Origin: Streptomyces albofaciens JCM 4342
GTDB lineage: Bacteria > Actinomycetota > Actinomycetes > Streptomycetales > Streptomycetaceae
Assembly: GCF_008634025.1 (NCBI RefSeq)
Contig: NZ_PDCM01000002.1
Span: 2,505,001 to 2,569,000 of the forward strand
Reading direction: 5' to 3'
Length of the DNA: 64,000 nucleotides
Below the pieces are notes generated by a model. The model had not been told where the DNA came from, made no database searches, and saw only the letters and a list, made by a program, of their open reading frames with translations. A program made the position numbers and the translations under genes. Positions 53,790 through 64,000 of this stretch are shown in pieces; the first letter of the stretch is position 1; each line of letters starts with the position of its first letter.

Positions 53790-54707
53790 ATGGCTACGGC
53801 ACCCATCGAACCGCCGCAACGGCTGGTGAGCGCGCTCGGCGGCGATCCGGACGGCCCGGCCGGTGCCTGGCTCGACGCGCTGCCCGGCCTCGTACAGCAG
53901 CGGCTGGACGCCTGGGAGCTGACGCTGGAGCGGGTGCACGAGCCGGGCGGGCGCAGCAGCCTGCTCGCGTACGTACGGCAGGCCGACGGCACCCCTGCCG
54001 CGCTGAAACTCCCCGCGCCCGGCCACGCGCCGGCGCACGAGGGCGCGGCGCTGGAGCAGTGGGACGGCTGGGGCGCGGCCCGGCTGCTGCGCGCCGACGC
54101 GGACAGCGGTGCGCTGCTCCTGGAGCGGCTGCGGGGCACGGTGACCCTGCGCTCGCTCCCGGAGGCGAAGGCGCTGCTGGAGGCGGCGGGCACGGTACGG
54201 CGGCTGTGGGTGGCGCCGGCCGGGGACCGTCCCTTCGCGACGCTGGCGGGCCGTACGGAGGAGGCCGTCGAGGAGCTGCGGGCTCGCGCGGCGACGACGC
54301 CGGCCGCGGGGCCGCTGCTGGACGAGTGCCTGGAGCTGCGCCGGGCGCTGCCCGCCGACGCGCCCGAGGAGGTGCTGCTGCACGGCGCGTTCCGGCAGGG
54401 CAAGGTGCTGGCCGGGGGGCGGGCGCCGTGGCTGGCGGTGGGCCCGTCGCCGGTGGTCGGCGAGCGGGCGTACGACCTGGCCTGGCTGGTGCTGGACCGC
54501 TTCGAGGACCTGGCGGCCGGTTCGGGGGCCGCGTCGGCGGCCCGCCGCCGGGTGGCCAAGCTGGCGGACTCCCTGGACGTGGACCGGGACCGGCTGCGCA
54601 GTTGGACGCTGTACCGCGCGGTGGACGCGGGGGTGCGCGAGCTGACGACGCCGGGCGGGGACGAGCAGCGCGGTGAGCTGCTGCTGGAGTTCGCCACCTG
54701 GCTTTAG
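53790..54707 (+). CDS. Aminoglycoside phosphotransferase homologue with lost catalytic residues
   Basis: 305 residues, the APH(6)/hydroxyurea phosphotransferase fold in length and order. The catalytic loop normally reading HGDLHPGN is HGAFRQGK (198-205) and the DPKP motif is VGPSP (217-221), so the catalytic Asp, Asn and metal-binding Asp are all replaced. The ATP lysine candidate LK (72-73) is kept. Likely a pseudokinase or structural protein rather than a resistance enzyme. Faces proS and ends next to its terminator. Confidence 0.8.
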   Translation: MATAPIEPPQRLVSALGGDPDGPAGAWLDALPGLVQQRLDAWELTLERVHEPGGRSSLLAYVRQADGTPAALKLPAPGHAPAHEGAALEQWDGWGAARLLRADADSGALLLERLRGTVTLRSLPEAKALLEAAGTVRRLWVAPAGDRPFATLAGRTEEAVEELRARAATTPAAGPLLDECLELRRALPADAPEEVLLHGAFRQGKVLAGGRAPWLAVGPSPVVGERAYDLAWLVLDRFEDLAAGSGAASAARRRVAKLADSLDVDRDRLRSWTLYRAVDAGVRELTTPGGDEQRGELLLEFATWL

Positions 54708-54778
54708 AGGCGGCGGCTCCAGAGGCGGACGGCTTCGGGTGGACGGCTCCAGGCGGACGGCTTCGGAAGCGGGCAGAC

Positions 54779-54828
54779 GGCCGGGGGGCCGGGCAGGACC
54801 GGTTTCCCGGCCTGCCCGGCCCCCGGCC
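54779..54828 (-). terminator. proS terminator
   Basis: Long GC stem: CCGGGCAGG/CCTGCCCGG (54789-54797, 54811-54819) extended by GGCCGGGGG/CCCCCGGCC. Between the convergent proS and the phosphotransferase homologue. Confidence 0.8.
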
Positions 54829-54840
54829 GCTTCGTGTCCG

Positions 54841-56541
54841 TCAGGCGCTGAGCCGGGCCACGGCCTCCTCGACCGTCAGCTCCTCGCGCTCGCCCGTACG
54901 GCGGTCCTTCAGCTCGACGACGCCCTCGGCCGCGCGGCGGCCCGCGACCAGGATCGTCGGGACGCCCAGCAGCTCGGCGTCGGTGAACTTCACGCCCGGC
55001 GAGACACCGGCCCGGTCGTCCACCAGGACGCGCAGCCCCGCGGCGCCCAGCTTGTCGCCGACCTCCAGGGCCAGCTCGGTCTGCTTGGCCTTGCCCGCGG
55101 CGACCACGTGCACGTCGGCCGGGGCCACCTCGCGCGGCCAGCACAGGCCGGACTCGTCGCAGGTCTGCTCGGCGAGGGCGGCGACGGCGCGGGAGACGCC
55201 GATGCCGTACGAGCCCATCGTGACCCGCACCGGCTTGCCGTTCTGGCCGAGCACGTCCAGCTCGAAGGCGTCCGCGTACTTGCGGCCCAGCTGGAAGATG
55301 TGGCCGATTTCGATCGCCCGGTCGATGCGCAGGCCGGCGCCGCACTCGGGGCAGGGGTCGCCCGGCTCGACCACCACGACGTCCAGGTACTCGTCGACCT
55401 CGAAGTCGCGGCCCGCGACGACGTTGCGGGTGTGCTTGCCGTCCTTGTTGGCGCCGGTCACCCAGGCGGTGCCGGGGGCGACCCGCGGGTCGGCGAGGTA
55501 CTTGAAGGACTTGCCGGCCAGGCCCTGCGGGCCGACGTAGCCGCGGACCAGGTCCGGGCGGTCGGTGAAGTCCTCGGCGGTGACCAGCTCGACCGTGGCC
55601 GGGGCCAGGTGCTCGCCCAGCTTGCCGAGGTCCACCTCGCGGTCGCCCGGGACGCCCACCGCGACGATCTCGCCGTCCACCTTGACGAGGAGGTTCTTGA
55701 GAGTGGCGGAGGCCGGGATGCCCAGGTGCTCGGCGAGCGTCTCGATGGTCGGGGTGTCGGGGGTGTCCAGCTCCTCCATCGGGCCGACGCCGGCGGCGTC
55801 CGAGGGCTCGACCTTGACCGTGACGGCCTCCGTGTTGGCCGCGTAGTCGCAGGCCGGGCAGTCCACGAAGGTGTCCTCGCCGGCCGCGGCGGGGGCCAGG
55901 AACTCCTCGGAGGCCGAGCCGCCCATGGCGCCGGAGACGGCGGAGACGATGCGGTAGTCCAGGCCGAGGCGCCGGAAGATCTTCTGGTACGCCTCGCGGT
56001 GCAGGCGGTACGACTCCGCCAGGCCCTCGTCGCTGGTGTCGAAGCTGTACGAGTCCTTCATCTGGAACTCGCGGCCGCGCAGCACGCCGGAGCGGGGGCG
56101 CGCCTCGTCCCGGTACTTGGTCTGGATCTGGTACAGCATCACCGGCAGGTCCTTGTAGGACGTGCACTGGTCCTTCACGGTGAGGGTGAAGATCTCCTCG
56201 TGGGTGGGCCCGAGCAGGTACTCGGCGCCCTTGCGGTCCTTGAGGCGGAACAGCAGGTCGCCGTACTCCTCCCAGCGCTGGGAGGTCTCGTAGGGCTCCT
56301 TGGGCAGCAGCGCCGGGAGCAGGACCTCCTGGGCGCCGATGGCGTCCATCTCCTCGCGCACGATCCGCGAGACGTTCTCCAGCACCTTCTTGCCCAGCGG
56401 CAGCCAGGTCCAGATGCCGGCGGCGGTGCGGCGGACGTAGCCGGCGCGCACGAGCAGCTTGTGGCTGGCGGTCTCGGCGTCGGCCGGGTCGTCGCGCAGC
56501 GTCTTGATCATCAATCGGGACATGCGCTGGACCTGGGCCAT
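54841..56541 (-). CDS. proS: Prolyl-tRNA synthetase
   Basis: 566 residues, bacterial-type class II synthetase with the editing (INS) domain. Class II motifs: KPEYETS-like entry, [20 protein letters not shown] (motif 2), and [17 protein letters not shown] (motif 3). The ATG at 56541 is chosen because AGGAG lies 7 bases upstream; the 18 codons before it are not conserved. Minus strand, opposite the plus-strand island. Confidence 0.96.
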   Translation of the reverse strand: MAQVQRMSRLMIKTLRDDPADAETASHKLLVRAGYVRRTAAGIWTWLPLGKKVLENVSRIVREEMDAIGAQEVLLPALLPKEPYETSQRWEEYGDLLFRLKDRKGAEYLLGPTHEEIFTLTVKDQCTSYKDLPVMLYQIQTKYRDEARPRSGVLRGREFQMKDSYSFDTSDEGLAESYRLHREAYQKIFRRLGLDYRIVSAVSGAMGGSASEEFLAPAAAGEDTFVDCPACDYAANTEAVTVKVEPSDAAGVGPMEELDTPDTPTIETLAEHLGIPASATLKNLLVKVDGEIVAVGVPGDREVDLGKLGEHLAPATVELVTAEDFTDRPDLVRGYVGPQGLAGKSFKYLADPRVAPGTAWVTGANKDGKHTRNVVAGRDFEVDEYLDVVVVEPGDPCPECGAGLRIDRAIEIGHIFQLGRKYADAFELDVLGQNGKPVRVTMGSYGIGVSRAVAALAEQTCDESGLCWPREVAPADVHVVAAGKAKQTELALEVGDKLGAAGLRVLVDDRAGVSPGVKFTDAELLGVPTILVAGRRAAEGVVELKDRRTGEREELTVEEAVARLSA

Positions 56542-56653
56542 GGTGATTCTCCTGCGTAAGAAAGGTGACTGCCGCGAGGTTATCCGGAGGGGCACGCCCC
56601 ACGGAAATGGGATGGGCGCCCGCGCCCGGCCGCGGCGCCGCGCGGCGCGCTCC

Positions 56654-57187
56654 TCAGCGCTTGAGCGGCAGCGGCGCGCCCATGACCGCGTACGGGAGCG
56701 GGGCGCTCGGGAACAGGACGCGGCGGGCCAGGTCCTGGTAGCCGAGGGCGCGGTAGAGGCCGCGGGCCGGGCTGTCGGTGTCGATGGCGGACAGGATGCT
56801 GCGCGGTTCGACGGCCTCGTCCGTGATGCGGGTGATCAGTTGGCGGCCGATGCGCCGGTTCTGGAAGGCGGGCAGCACATGCAGCTCGGTGATCACGAAG
56901 GAGTCGTCGAGCCAGTGGTCCAGGCCGCGGGCGCGCAGATACGGCTCGACGACCGTGGACCACCAGTGCGTGCGGCTGTTGGGCATGCCGTAGACGAAGC
57001 CGACCAGCCGTCCGCCGGGCGTGGTGGCGCCGAGGGCGCGGGCGCCGGGGCTGGTCAGATGGCGCAGGACGATGTGGCGGCGGACGCCGATCTCGTCGTC
57101 GGTGAGCCCGAAGGCGAGCGCCTGCACGGCGAGGGCGTCGTCCACGCGGACAGCGAGATCCAGGGGGCCGACCGCGACGTCATCCAT
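56654..57187 (-). CDS. GNAT family acetyltransferase
   Basis: 177 residues. The acetyl-CoA-binding motif Q/RxxGxG/A appears as QNRRIGRQL, preceded by ELHVLPAF. The substrate is unknown. The ATG at 57187 has a GAC-rich upstream region without a strong ribosome binding site. Followed upstream by a second GNAT gene on the same strand. Confidence 0.8.
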   Translation of the reverse strand: MDDVAVGPLDLAVRVDDALAVQALAFGLTDDEIGVRRHIVLRHLTSPGARALGATTPGGRLVGFVYGMPNSRTHWWSTVVEPYLRARGLDHWLDDSFVITELHVLPAFQNRRIGRQLITRITDEAVEPRSILSAIDTDSPARGLYRALGYQDLARRVLFPSAPLPYAVMGAPLPLKR

Positions 57188-57299
57188 GGTCGGGAGCGTA
57201 CAAGGCGCCGGGGCGTAAGACGATCGGCGGGACGGCCCGAGTGGGGCGGCATCCGGCCGCCGAAGGCGCGGACGGCTCGCAGGAGCCCGTTCGCGCGGG

Positions 57300-58145
57300 T
57301 CAGAAGAGCACGCTCATGAAGGCGCCGGTCTCCCGGAAGCCGACCCGCCGGTACGCGGCCCGCGCCGCCGTGTTGAAGTCGTTCACGTACAGCGAGGCGA
57401 CCGGCGCGACCTCGGTGAGGGCGTGGCGCAGCACCGCGGCCATGCCCGTCTCGGAGAGGCCCTTGCCGCGGTACTCGGGCGCGACCCAGACGCCCTGGAT
57501 CTGGCAGGCCCGGGGCGTGGCGGCGCCGATCTCGGCCTTGAAGACGACCTTGCCGTCGTCGACCCGGGCGAACGACCGCCCGGCGCCGACCAGCTCGGCG
57601 ACGCGCGCCTGGTAGAGCAGTCCGCCGTCGCCGGCCAGCGGCGAGATGCCGACCTCCTCGGTGAACATCGCCACGCACGCGGGCATGATCAGGTCCATCT
57701 CGTGCTTGCCGACGCGCCGGACGTACGGGTCGGGTTCGACCTCGGTGGCGAAGGAGGACGTGACCATCAGCGGCTGGTGGGCGCGGACCTCGCGGGCCGG
57801 GCCCCAGGCCGGTTCCAGGAGGGACCACAGGTCGGCGGTGGGTCCGGCCGGGCCGACGATGGAGGAGCAGCGGCGTCCCTGGCGGCGGGCCCGTTCGGCG
57901 AAGCCGCGCACCGCCTCGGGAGTGGCGCAGATGGGGACGAGGTTGGCGCCCGCGTAGCACAGCGACTCCAGGCGGCCGTCCGCGTACCAGCCCCACATCT
58001 CGCCGCCGAGGCGCCACGGGTCGAGCCCGGCGACCTGCACCCGCGCGGCGACGAACGCGTTGGCGACGGGGTCGCGGTCCAGCACCGCCAGCGCGTCGTC
58101 GAGCTCCCCGGGCTCCAGCACCTTGGTGGTCGTGGTGGTCAGCAC
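57300..58145 (-). CDS. GNAT acetyltransferase with N-terminal DUF4081
   Basis: 281 residues. The first half is a DUF4081-like domain; the second is a GNAT fold with VWVAPEYRGKGLSETGM as the acetyl-CoA loop. Substrate unknown. The GTG start at 58145 gives VLTTTTTKVL, with GGTGAGG 11 bases upstream. Upstream of the other GNAT gene. Confidence 0.8.
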   Translation of the reverse strand: MLTTTTTKVLEPGELDDALAVLDRDPVANAFVAARVQVAGLDPWRLGGEMWGWYADGRLESLCYAGANLVPICATPEAVRGFAERARRQGRRCSSIVGPAGPTADLWSLLEPAWGPAREVRAHQPLMVTSSFATEVEPDPYVRRVGKHEMDLIMPACVAMFTEEVGISPLAGDGGLLYQARVAELVGAGRSFARVDDGKVVFKAEIGAATPRACQIQGVWVAPEYRGKGLSETGMAAVLRHALTEVAPVASLYVNDFNTAARAAYRRVGFRETGAFMSVLF

Positions 58146-58271
58146 GTGTCGGAAAGCCTCACCTTTACGGGCCTGGGAGGCCAGGCAACTGCGGGTCCTG
58201 GAACTTTACCTCCCCGGCGGCGCGAGCAGCGGATTCGCTGCGGGTACCGCTCCTGACGCGGTTTACGCATC

Positions 58272-58307
58272 GAGCCCCGCCACCGGTGTCGTCCGGTGGC
58301 GGGGCTC
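58272..58307 (-). terminator. ispG terminator
   Basis: Perfect 15-bp stem GAGCCCCGCCACCGG/CCGGTGGCGGGGCTC with loop TGTCGT, 41 bases after the ispG stop. Confidence 0.9.
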
Positions 58308-58348
58308 GTGGGGCGCGCGGGGCGCCGGGTCCTACGGGGTCGTACGGG

Positions 58349-59506
58349 TCAGCCGGCGACGGAGATCGTGGGCTCGCCGGACGTCACGCCGTCCTTCTCC
58401 ATCTGCTCGGCGATCTTCATGGCCTCTTCGATGAGGGTCTCCACGATCTTCGACTCCGGGACGGTCTTGATGACCTCGCCCTTCACGAAGATCTGCCCCT
58501 TGCCGTTGCCGGACGCCACACCGAGGTCGGCCTCACGCGCCTCGCCCGGGCCGTTGACGACACAGCCCATGACCGCGACGCGCAGCGGCACCTCCATGCC
58601 CTCCAGGCCCGCGGTCACCTCGTCGGCCAGCTTGTACACATCCACCTGGGCCCGGCCGCACGACGGGCAGGAGACGATCTCCAGACGGCGCGGGCGCAGG
58701 TTCAGCGACTCCAGGATCTGCAGCCCCACCTTGACCTCCTCGGCCGGCGGCGCCGACAGGGAGACCCGGATGGTGTCGCCGATGCCCTCCGACAGCAGCG
58801 CGCCGAAGGCCACGGCCGACTTGATCGTGCCCTGGAAGGCCGGACCGGCCTCGGTCACGCCCAGGTGCAGCGGATAGTCGCACTGCGCGGCCAGCTGCCG
58901 GTACGCGTTGACCATGACGACCGGGTCGTTGTGCTTGACCGAGATCTTGATGTCCCGGAAACCGTGCTCCTCGAACAGCGAGCACTCCCACAAAGCCGAC
59001 TCCACCAGCGCCTCCGGCGTGGCCTTGCCGTACTTCTGGAGCAGGCGGCGGTCGAGGGAGCCCGCGTTCACACCGATGCGGATGGGGGTGCCCGCGTCGG
59101 AGGCCGCCTTGGCGATCTCCTTGACCTTGTCGTCGAACTGCTTGATGTTGCCGGGGTTGACCCGGACCGCGGCGCAGCCGGCATCGATCGCGGCGAACAC
59201 GTACTTCGGCTGGAAGTGGATGTCGGCGATGACCGGGATCTGCGACTTCTTCGCGATGACCGGCAGCGCGTCGGCGTCGTCCTGGGTCGGGCAGGCGACC
59301 CGGACGATCTGGCAGCCGGAGGCCGTCAGCTCGGCGATCTGCTGGAGCGTGGCACCGATGTCGGACGTGCGCGTGGTCGTCATCGACTGCACCGAGACCG
59401 GTGCGTCTCCGCCCACGGCGACCGGACCGACCTGGATCTGGCGGCTGACCCGGCGGTCGGCCAGCTTGGTCGGTACGTCCGGCATTCCCAGTGAAATGGC
59501 AGTCAT
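58349..59506 (-). CDS. ispG: (E)-4-hydroxy-3-methylbut-2-enyl-diphosphate synthase (flavodoxin/ferredoxin)
   Basis: 385 residues; converts MEcPP to HMBPP in the MEP isoprenoid pathway using a 4Fe-4S cluster. Cluster cysteines are in SCPSCGRAQ and [10 protein letters not shown]. The TIM-barrel start is [15 protein letters not shown], and NPGNIKQF and [12 protein letters not shown] follow. The ATG at 59506 matches family N-termini; the ribosome binding site is weak. Downstream of rseP. Confidence 0.96.
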   Translation of the reverse strand: MTAISLGMPDVPTKLADRRVSRQIQVGPVAVGGDAPVSVQSMTTTRTSDIGATLQQIAELTASGCQIVRVACPTQDDADALPVIAKKSQIPVIADIHFQPKYVFAAIDAGCAAVRVNPGNIKQFDDKVKEIAKAASDAGTPIRIGVNAGSLDRRLLQKYGKATPEALVESALWECSLFEEHGFRDIKISVKHNDPVVMVNAYRQLAAQCDYPLHLGVTEAGPAFQGTIKSAVAFGALLSEGIGDTIRVSLSAPPAEEVKVGLQILESLNLRPRRLEIVSCPSCGRAQVDVYKLADEVTAGLEGMEVPLRVAVMGCVVNGPGEAREADLGVASGNGKGQIFVKGEVIKTVPESKIVETLIEEAMKIAEQMEKDGVTSGEPTISVAG

Positions 59507-59685
59507 CTGGCGAGCAACCCCAAGGTGTGGATCTAGGTCCCGAGATCGGCGGGCTCCGGCCTTCGAGATTACGGCACGGTGGTTGCCGCGGGCACATCGA
59601 ACCCCTCCCGCCCCCCGTTGGGGGGCGGAGGAGCACCCGTGTGCGCGGTTCGAGCGGCCGGTGGGCGGGGCGGGGGCCCCGGTGC

Positions 59686-60987
59686 CTACGTCAGCTTCAC
59701 CGGATTCACCACGTCCGCCACCAGCACCAGCAGCGTGAAGCAGATGAAGATCCCGGCGACCACGTACGCGACCGGCATGAGCTTGGCCACGTCGAAGGGG
59801 CCGGGGTCGGGGCGGCGGAAGACCCGGGCGAAGGCGCGGCGGACCGACTCCCACAGGGCGCCCGCGATGTGGCCGCCGTCCAGCGGCAGCAGCGGGAGCA
59901 TGTTGAACAGGAAGAGGGACAGGTTGAACCCGGCGACCAGGAAGAGCATGGTCGCCACCCGCTGCTCCGGCGGGATGTTCAGCGAGAAGACCTCGCCGCC
60001 GACCCGGGCCGCGCCGACCACGCCCATCGGGGAGTCCTGCTTGCGCTCGCCCCCGTTGAAGGCGGCGTCCCACAGGTCGGGGACCTTGGCGGGCAGGTTG
60101 ACCAGGGACTGGACGCCCTGTTCGACCATGTTGCCCATCCGGTCCACGGACTGCCCGAAGGACTGCTGGACGATGCCGGTGGCCGGGGTGAAGCCGAGGA
60201 AGCCCGCGGTGACGTACTCGCCCGGTACGTAGGAGCCGTGTCCGTCGGTCTTGGCGACCTTGTTCTCGATCAGGTTCGCGTGCAGCTGCTGCCGCTTGCC
60301 GTCCCGTTCGACGGTGATCGTCGCGGGGCCCGTGGTGTCCCGGATGCTCTGCTGGAGGCTGCCCCAGTCCGCCACGGGCCGGCCGTTGAACTCGACGATC
60401 TTGTCACCGGCGCGCAGCCCGGCGGCCTTGGCCGGGGAGTCCTTGGCGCCCTGCGTGCACTTGTCGGTCTTGGCGGAGGCCGCGATGACGCAGTCCGAGA
60501 CCGAGCCGACCTGGGTGGTCTGGGTGTTGATGCCGAAGCCCATCAGCACCCCCATGAAGATCACGACCGCGAGGACCAGGTTCATGAACGGCCCGGCGAA
60601 CATCACGATGACGCGCTTCCAGGGCTTGCGCGTGTAGAACAGGCGCTTCTCGTCACCGGGCTGCAGCTCTTCGAAGGCCGCCGAACGGGCGTCCTCGATC
60701 ATGCCGCGCCAGGGGGAGGTGGACCGGGCGCTTATGGCGCCGTCCTCCCCCGGCGGGAACATCCCGATCATGCGGATGTAGCCGCCGAGCGGTATGGCCT
60801 TGATGCCGTATTCGGTGTCGCCCTTGCGCCGCGAGAACAGCGTCGGCCCGAAGCCGACCATGTACTGCGGCACCCGGATGCCGAACATCTTGGCCGTGGA
60901 CAGATGCCCCAGCTCGTGCCAGGCGATCGAGAAGAGCAGGCCGACGACGAAGACGACTATGCCCAGAATGGTCATCCAGGTCGTCAT
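59686..60987 (-). CDS. rseP: RseP/site-2 type intramembrane zinc protease
   Basis: 433 residues; M50 metalloprotease with HELGH near the N-terminus (AWHELGHL), a PDZ domain in the middle ([16 protein letters not shown]) and the LDG motif [13 protein letters not shown]. Four transmembrane regions (about 3-22, 105-125, 355-380, 400-425). Cleaves anti-sigma factors and signal-peptide remnants in other bacteria. The ATG overlaps the dxr stop (ATGA). Confidence 0.95.
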   Translation of the reverse strand: MTTWMTILGIVVFVVGLLFSIAWHELGHLSTAKMFGIRVPQYMVGFGPTLFSRRKGDTEYGIKAIPLGGYIRMIGMFPPGEDGAISARSTSPWRGMIEDARSAAFEELQPGDEKRLFYTRKPWKRVIVMFAGPFMNLVLAVVIFMGVLMGFGINTQTTQVGSVSDCVIAASAKTDKCTQGAKDSPAKAAGLRAGDKIVEFNGRPVADWGSLQQSIRDTTGPATITVERDGKRQQLHANLIENKVAKTDGHGSYVPGEYVTAGFLGFTPATGIVQQSFGQSVDRMGNMVEQGVQSLVNLPAKVPDLWDAAFNGGERKQDSPMGVVGAARVGGEVFSLNIPPEQRVATMLFLVAGFNLSLFLFNMLPLLPLDGGHIAGALWESVRRAFARVFRRPDPGPFDVAKLMPVAYVVAGIFICFTLLVLVADVVNPVKLT

Positions 60988-62255
60988 GCGCGGGCCTCCG
61001 ATGTCGTACGGGCCGCTCGGGCGGCCAGCTCACGGGCGCGGGCGCGCGCCCAGGTTTCCGCCTGCAAGACGTCCGCGACCGTCAGGGAGGTTCCCCCGGC
61101 GGGCGTGCCGTGCTCCGCGACCACTTCGGCGACCGTATCGACAATCCCTGTGAACGGCAGCCCGCCCTTGAGGAAAGCATCGACGCATTCCTCGTTGGCG
61201 GCGTTGAAGACGGCGGGCGCGGTGCCGCCCAGATCGCCGACGTGGCAGGCCAGCGGCACGGACGGGAACGCCTCGGTGTCCAGGGGCGAGAATTCCCACT
61301 GGTGGGCGCGGGTCCAGTCGATGCCGGGGGCGGCGTCCGGAACCCGGTCGGGCCAGCCGATGCCCAGCGCGATCGGCATGCGCATGTCCGGCGGGCTGGC
61401 CTGGGCCAGCGTGGAACCGTCGGTGAACTCCACCATCGAGTGGATGTAGGACTGCGGATGGACGACGACCTCGATGCGGTCGAAGGGCACGTCGTACAGC
61501 AGGTGCGCCTCGATGACCTCCAGGCCCTTGTTGACCAGGGTCGCGGAGTTGATCGTGATGACCGGGCCCATCGCCCAGGTGGGGTGGGCGAGCGCCTGCT
61601 CCGGCGTGACGGACGCCAGCTCCCGCTTCGTACGGCCGCGGAACGGCCCGCCGGAGGCGGTGACGACGAGCTTGCGCACCTCCTTGCGGGGGCCGCCCAG
61701 CAGCCCCTGGAAGAGCGCGGAGTGCTCGGAGTCGACGGGCACGATCTGGCCGGGGCGCGCCTGGGCCTTCACCAGCGGGCCGCCGACGATCAGCGACTCC
61801 TTGTTGGCGAGCGCCAGCGCGCGGCCCGCCTTCAGGGCGGCGAGGGTGGGCGCGAGGCCGATGGAGCCGGTGATGCCGTTGAGGACGGTGTGGCAGGCGG
61901 AGGCGGCGACCTCGGTGGCCGCGTCGGGCCCGGCGAGGATCTCCGGCAGCGGCTCCCCCGCCCCGTACCGCGCGGACAGCGCCTCGCGCAGCGCCGGCAC
62001 CGCGTCCTCGCGGGCCACCGCCACCGTACGGACCCGCAGCAGGTGCGCCTGCTCGGCCAGCAGCTCCACCCGGCCGCCCGCCGCGGACAGCGCGGTCACC
62101 CGGAACCGGTCGGGGTTGCGCAGCACCAGGTCGATGGCCTGGGTGCCGATGGAGCCGGTCGAGCCGAGGATCACGATGTCGCGCGGCCCGTCGCCGCCGC
62201 CGGTGAGCGGGGCGGGGACGAAGCGCAGATGCGGGTCAGCGAGGGTGTCCGTCAT
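60984..62255 (-). CDS. dxr: 1-deoxy-D-xylulose-5-phosphate reductoisomerase
   Basis: 423 residues; NADPH-dependent MEP pathway enzyme. [10 protein letters not shown] (nucleotide binding), [17 protein letters not shown] (metal/substrate ligands) and [13 protein letters not shown] flexible loop are all present. The ATG at 62255 is preferred; an in-frame ATG at 62264 is possible. Its stop overlaps rseP. Confidence 0.96.
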   Translation of the reverse strand: MTDTLADPHLRFVPAPLTGGGDGPRDIVILGSTGSIGTQAIDLVLRNPDRFRVTALSAAGGRVELLAEQAHLLRVRTVAVAREDAVPALREALSARYGAGEPLPEILAGPDAATEVAASACHTVLNGITGSIGLAPTLAALKAGRALALANKESLIVGGPLVKAQARPGQIVPVDSEHSALFQGLLGGPRKEVRKLVVTASGGPFRGRTKRELASVTPEQALAHPTWAMGPVITINSATLVNKGLEVIEAHLLYDVPFDRIEVVVHPQSYIHSMVEFTDGSTLAQASPPDMRMPIALGIGWPDRVPDAAPGIDWTRAHQWEFSPLDTEAFPSVPLACHVGDLGGTAPAVFNAANEECVDAFLKGGLPFTGIVDTVAEVVAEHGTPAGGTSLTVADVLQAETWARARARELAARAARTTSEARA

Positions 62256-62330
62256 GGGCACCATTGTTGCCGGTCCGGGAGGGGTCGTGAGCCGCAGGGG
62301 ATTGTCAGTGGGTCGTGGGACCGTACGGAC

Positions 62331-63155
62331 ATGGAACGAACGATGTCCCCGCCCGCGCGACTGGCCGCCGGGCTGATGCCCGCCGACGCGGCGGAGCGCT
62401 GGACGGCGCTGCTGCGTCCGGCGGTGCGCCTGACGCGCCCCGACGACCGCCGCGGCCCGCTCGCCGGGCCGCCCGTGGGGTATCTGGGCGGCCGTCCCGA
62501 GCTGCCGGACGACGTGCCGTGGCCGGTCTGGGAGGGCAACGGACCGCTCACGTTCGTCGCTTCCCTGTCGCTGTCCGCACTGGCCGGCGCGGACCTGGAC
62601 ATACCGCTGCCCGAGGACGGCACACTGCTGTTCTTCGTGTCCTACGGCCCCGGGCAGGGTGACGGCGTGCCCGGTCTCGGCCCGGAGGGACAGCGGGGCG
62701 CCCGCGTGGTGTACGTGCCCGAGGGCACGCCCGTCGCCGAGCGCCGGGTTCCCGGGGGCCTCGAAGAGCCGTACCCCCGTGTCCCGCTGTCGGCCGAGCC
62801 GGAGATGACGTGGCCCGATCGCGAGGAGTTCTGGCTGGGGGATCTGGTGGGTGCCTCGCCCGGCGACGAGCTTCCGGAGTGGGCGGACGCCTTCGACGAC
62901 GCCTTGACCGACCTCATGCCCGAGGTGTGGCACCGCGTCGGCGGCTACCCCATCCCCATACAGGGCGGTCTGGACTGCGACTTCCTCGGCGAGGACGAGG
63001 ACCTGGACGACTGGGTGCTGCTCGCCCAGATCGACAGCGACCACCGGGCCCGGATGGACTGGGTCCACCAGGGCACCCTGTACTGGCTGATATCCCGCGC
63101 GGACCTGGCCGCGCGGAACTTCGCGGGAGCGCGCTTCACCTGGCAGTTCCTCTAG
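62331..63155 (+). CDS. DUF1963 (YwqG-like) protein
   Basis: 274 residues; YGGRPELP-type text (GGRPELPDDVPWP), LTFVASLSLSALAGADLDIPLP, and the C-terminal YPIPIQGGLDCD...QIDSD...GTLYWLI match YwqG-like cytosolic proteins of unknown role. The ATG at 62331 has GGGA upstream; an in-frame ATG at 62343 is alternative. Divergent from dxr. Confidence 0.85.
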   Translation: MERTMSPPARLAAGLMPADAAERWTALLRPAVRLTRPDDRRGPLAGPPVGYLGGRPELPDDVPWPVWEGNGPLTFVASLSLSALAGADLDIPLPEDGTLLFFVSYGPGQGDGVPGLGPEGQRGARVVYVPEGTPVAERRVPGGLEEPYPRVPLSAEPEMTWPDREEFWLGDLVGASPGDELPEWADAFDDALTDLMPEVWHRVGGYPIPIQGGLDCDFLGEDEDLDDWVLLAQIDSDHRARMDWVHQGTLYWLISRADLAARNFAGARFTWQFL

Positions 63156-63190
63156 AACGGCACGGCCCGGTGAAGCGCGCCCCGCCCGGC

Positions 63191-64000
63191 TCAGCGGATC
63201 GGCCGGTGGACGTTCTCCTTGGCCGTCGGTCCGGGCGTCGCGTCGGCGATCCACGGGCCGTCGCCGCTCGGGTCCACGACGCCGTCCTCCAGCCAGGCGT
63301 AGGTGCCGGTGAGCACGCCGGAGACGACCTTGCGGTCCAGGTCGTCGGTGTTGGTCCACAGCCGGCCGAAGAGCTCGTCCACGCGGATCCGGGCCTGCCG
63401 GCAGAACACGTCGGCGAGCTGGTGCGCCTCGCGGCCGTGGTCGTCGGTGGCGCGCAGGTGCTCGGCCCGTACGACGGCCGCGCTCATGGCGAACAGCTCG
63501 GCGCCGATGTCCACGATCCGGCCGAGGAAGCCCTGCTTGGTCTCCATCCGGCCCTGCCAGCGGGACATGGCGTAGAAGGTGGACCGGGCGAGCTTGCGGG
63601 CGGCCCGCTCCACGTACCGCAAGTGCCCGGCGAGTTCCCCGAACTCCGCGTACGTACGGGGCAGTTGGCCGGGACCGGCGACCAGCTTGGGCAGCCAGCG
63701 GGCGTAGAACGTACCGGCCCTGGCGGCGGCCCTGCCCTTGTCGCCGAGCGACTTGTCGGGGTCGATGAGGTCACCGGCCACGGACAGGTGCGCGTCCACC
63801 GCCTCGCGGGCGATCAGCAGGTGCATGATCTCCGAGGAGCCCTCGAAGATGCGGTTGATGCGCAGGTCGCGCAGGATCTGCTCGGCGGGCACGGCGCGCT
63901 CACCGCGGGCGGCGAGGGAGGCCGCGGTCTCGAAGCCCCGGCCGCCGCGGATCTGGACGAGTTCGTCGGCCATCAGCCAGCCCATCTCGGAGCCGTAGAG
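63191..64000 (-). CDS. Acyl-CoA dehydrogenase (3' part, cut by window edge)
   Basis: 269 residues from a gene continuing past 64000. LYGSEMGWLMADELVQIRGGRGFE and RDLRINRIFEGSSEIMHLLIAREA are C-terminal acyl-CoA dehydrogenase motifs; the catalytic Glu/FAD region is near FEGSSEI. A longer helical C-terminal extension (150-264) resembles large dehydrogenases of the FadE type. Substrate chain length cannot be told from this part. Confidence 0.85.
   Translation of the reverse strand, partial: LYGSEMGWLMADELVQIRGGRGFETAASLAARGERAVPAEQILRDLRINRIFEGSSEIMHLLIAREAVDAHLSVAGDLIDPDKSLGDKGRAAARAGTFYARWLPKLVAGPGQLPRTYAEFGELAGHLRYVERAARKLARSTFYAMSRWQGRMETKQGFLGRIVDIGAELFAMSAAVVRAEHLRATDDHGREAHQLADVFCRQARIRVDELFGRLWTNTDDLDRKVVSGVLTGTYAWLEDGVVDPSGDGPWIADATPGPTAKENVHRPIR

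Noticed and set aside
53790..54707. Antibiotic resistance gene
   Set aside because: Key catalytic residues are missing, so a resistance call is not supported.

Overview
The window is a high-GC actinobacterial chromosome segment, almost certainly Streptomyces. The evidence is third-codon G/C bias, frequent GTG and TTG starts, purine-rich ribosome binding sites, long T-tract-free hairpins as terminators, and gene order. The order rnj-dapA-thyX ... dapB-M16 protease-pnp-rpsO on one flank and ribF-truB-rbfA-DUF503-infB-ylxR-nusA-rimP-proS-ispG-rseP-dxr on the other is the conserved Streptomyces core arrangement. No tRNA, rRNA, insertion sequence, phage or CRISPR array is visible.

Region 1 (1-9860) is housekeeping: RNase J (cut by the window edge), lysine/diaminopimelate synthesis (dapA, dapB), flavin-dependent thymidylate synthase, three small membrane proteins, an M16 metalloprotease, polynucleotide phosphorylase and ribosomal protein S15. 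Most of it is on the minus strand.

Region 2 (9950-43800) is a complete ESX-type (type VII) secretion locus. The core machine is EccD, a fused three-ATPase EccC, EccB, EccE, two mycosin proteases and an EsxB/EsxA-type WXG100 pair. Around it lie an EspI-like MinD/ParA ATPase, an unknown protein coupled to eccE, an EspB-like glycine-rich substrate with a small helical partner, another small-helical plus WXG pair, and two convergent modules made of a small WXG-type protein and a CpnT-N-terminus-like carrier without an evident toxin domain. Accessory genes include a STAND-like NTPase (Walker A lysine replaced by arginine), coupled by start/stop overlap to an Imm35/deaminase-like/SUKH-4 fusion. There are also three tandem paralogous two-cysteine membrane proteins, one of which looks broken by a single-base frameshift. 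Several short tandem repeats, dyads and perfect hairpins punctuate the locus.

Region 3 (43850-62260) returns to housekeeping on the minus strand: riboflavin kinase/FAD synthetase, tRNA pseudouridine synthase, ribosome maturation and translation/transcription factors, prolyl-tRNA synthetase, two GNAT enzymes, and the MEP-pathway genes ispG and dxr flanking the site-2 protease rseP. A plus-strand island (52539-54707) holds a lipoprotein, a ferritin-like DUF4439 protein and a degenerate aminoglycoside phosphotransferase homologue. The window ends with a DUF1963 protein and the 3' part of an acyl-CoA dehydrogenase.

Working model: EccB/C/D/E with mycosin form the membrane channel, Esx proteins and other WXG/YxxxD/E proteins are substrates, and the EspI-like ATPase and the unknown proteins are probably regulators or structural accessories. 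The STAND/immunity operon and the two-cysteine membrane family are the least explained parts of the locus.
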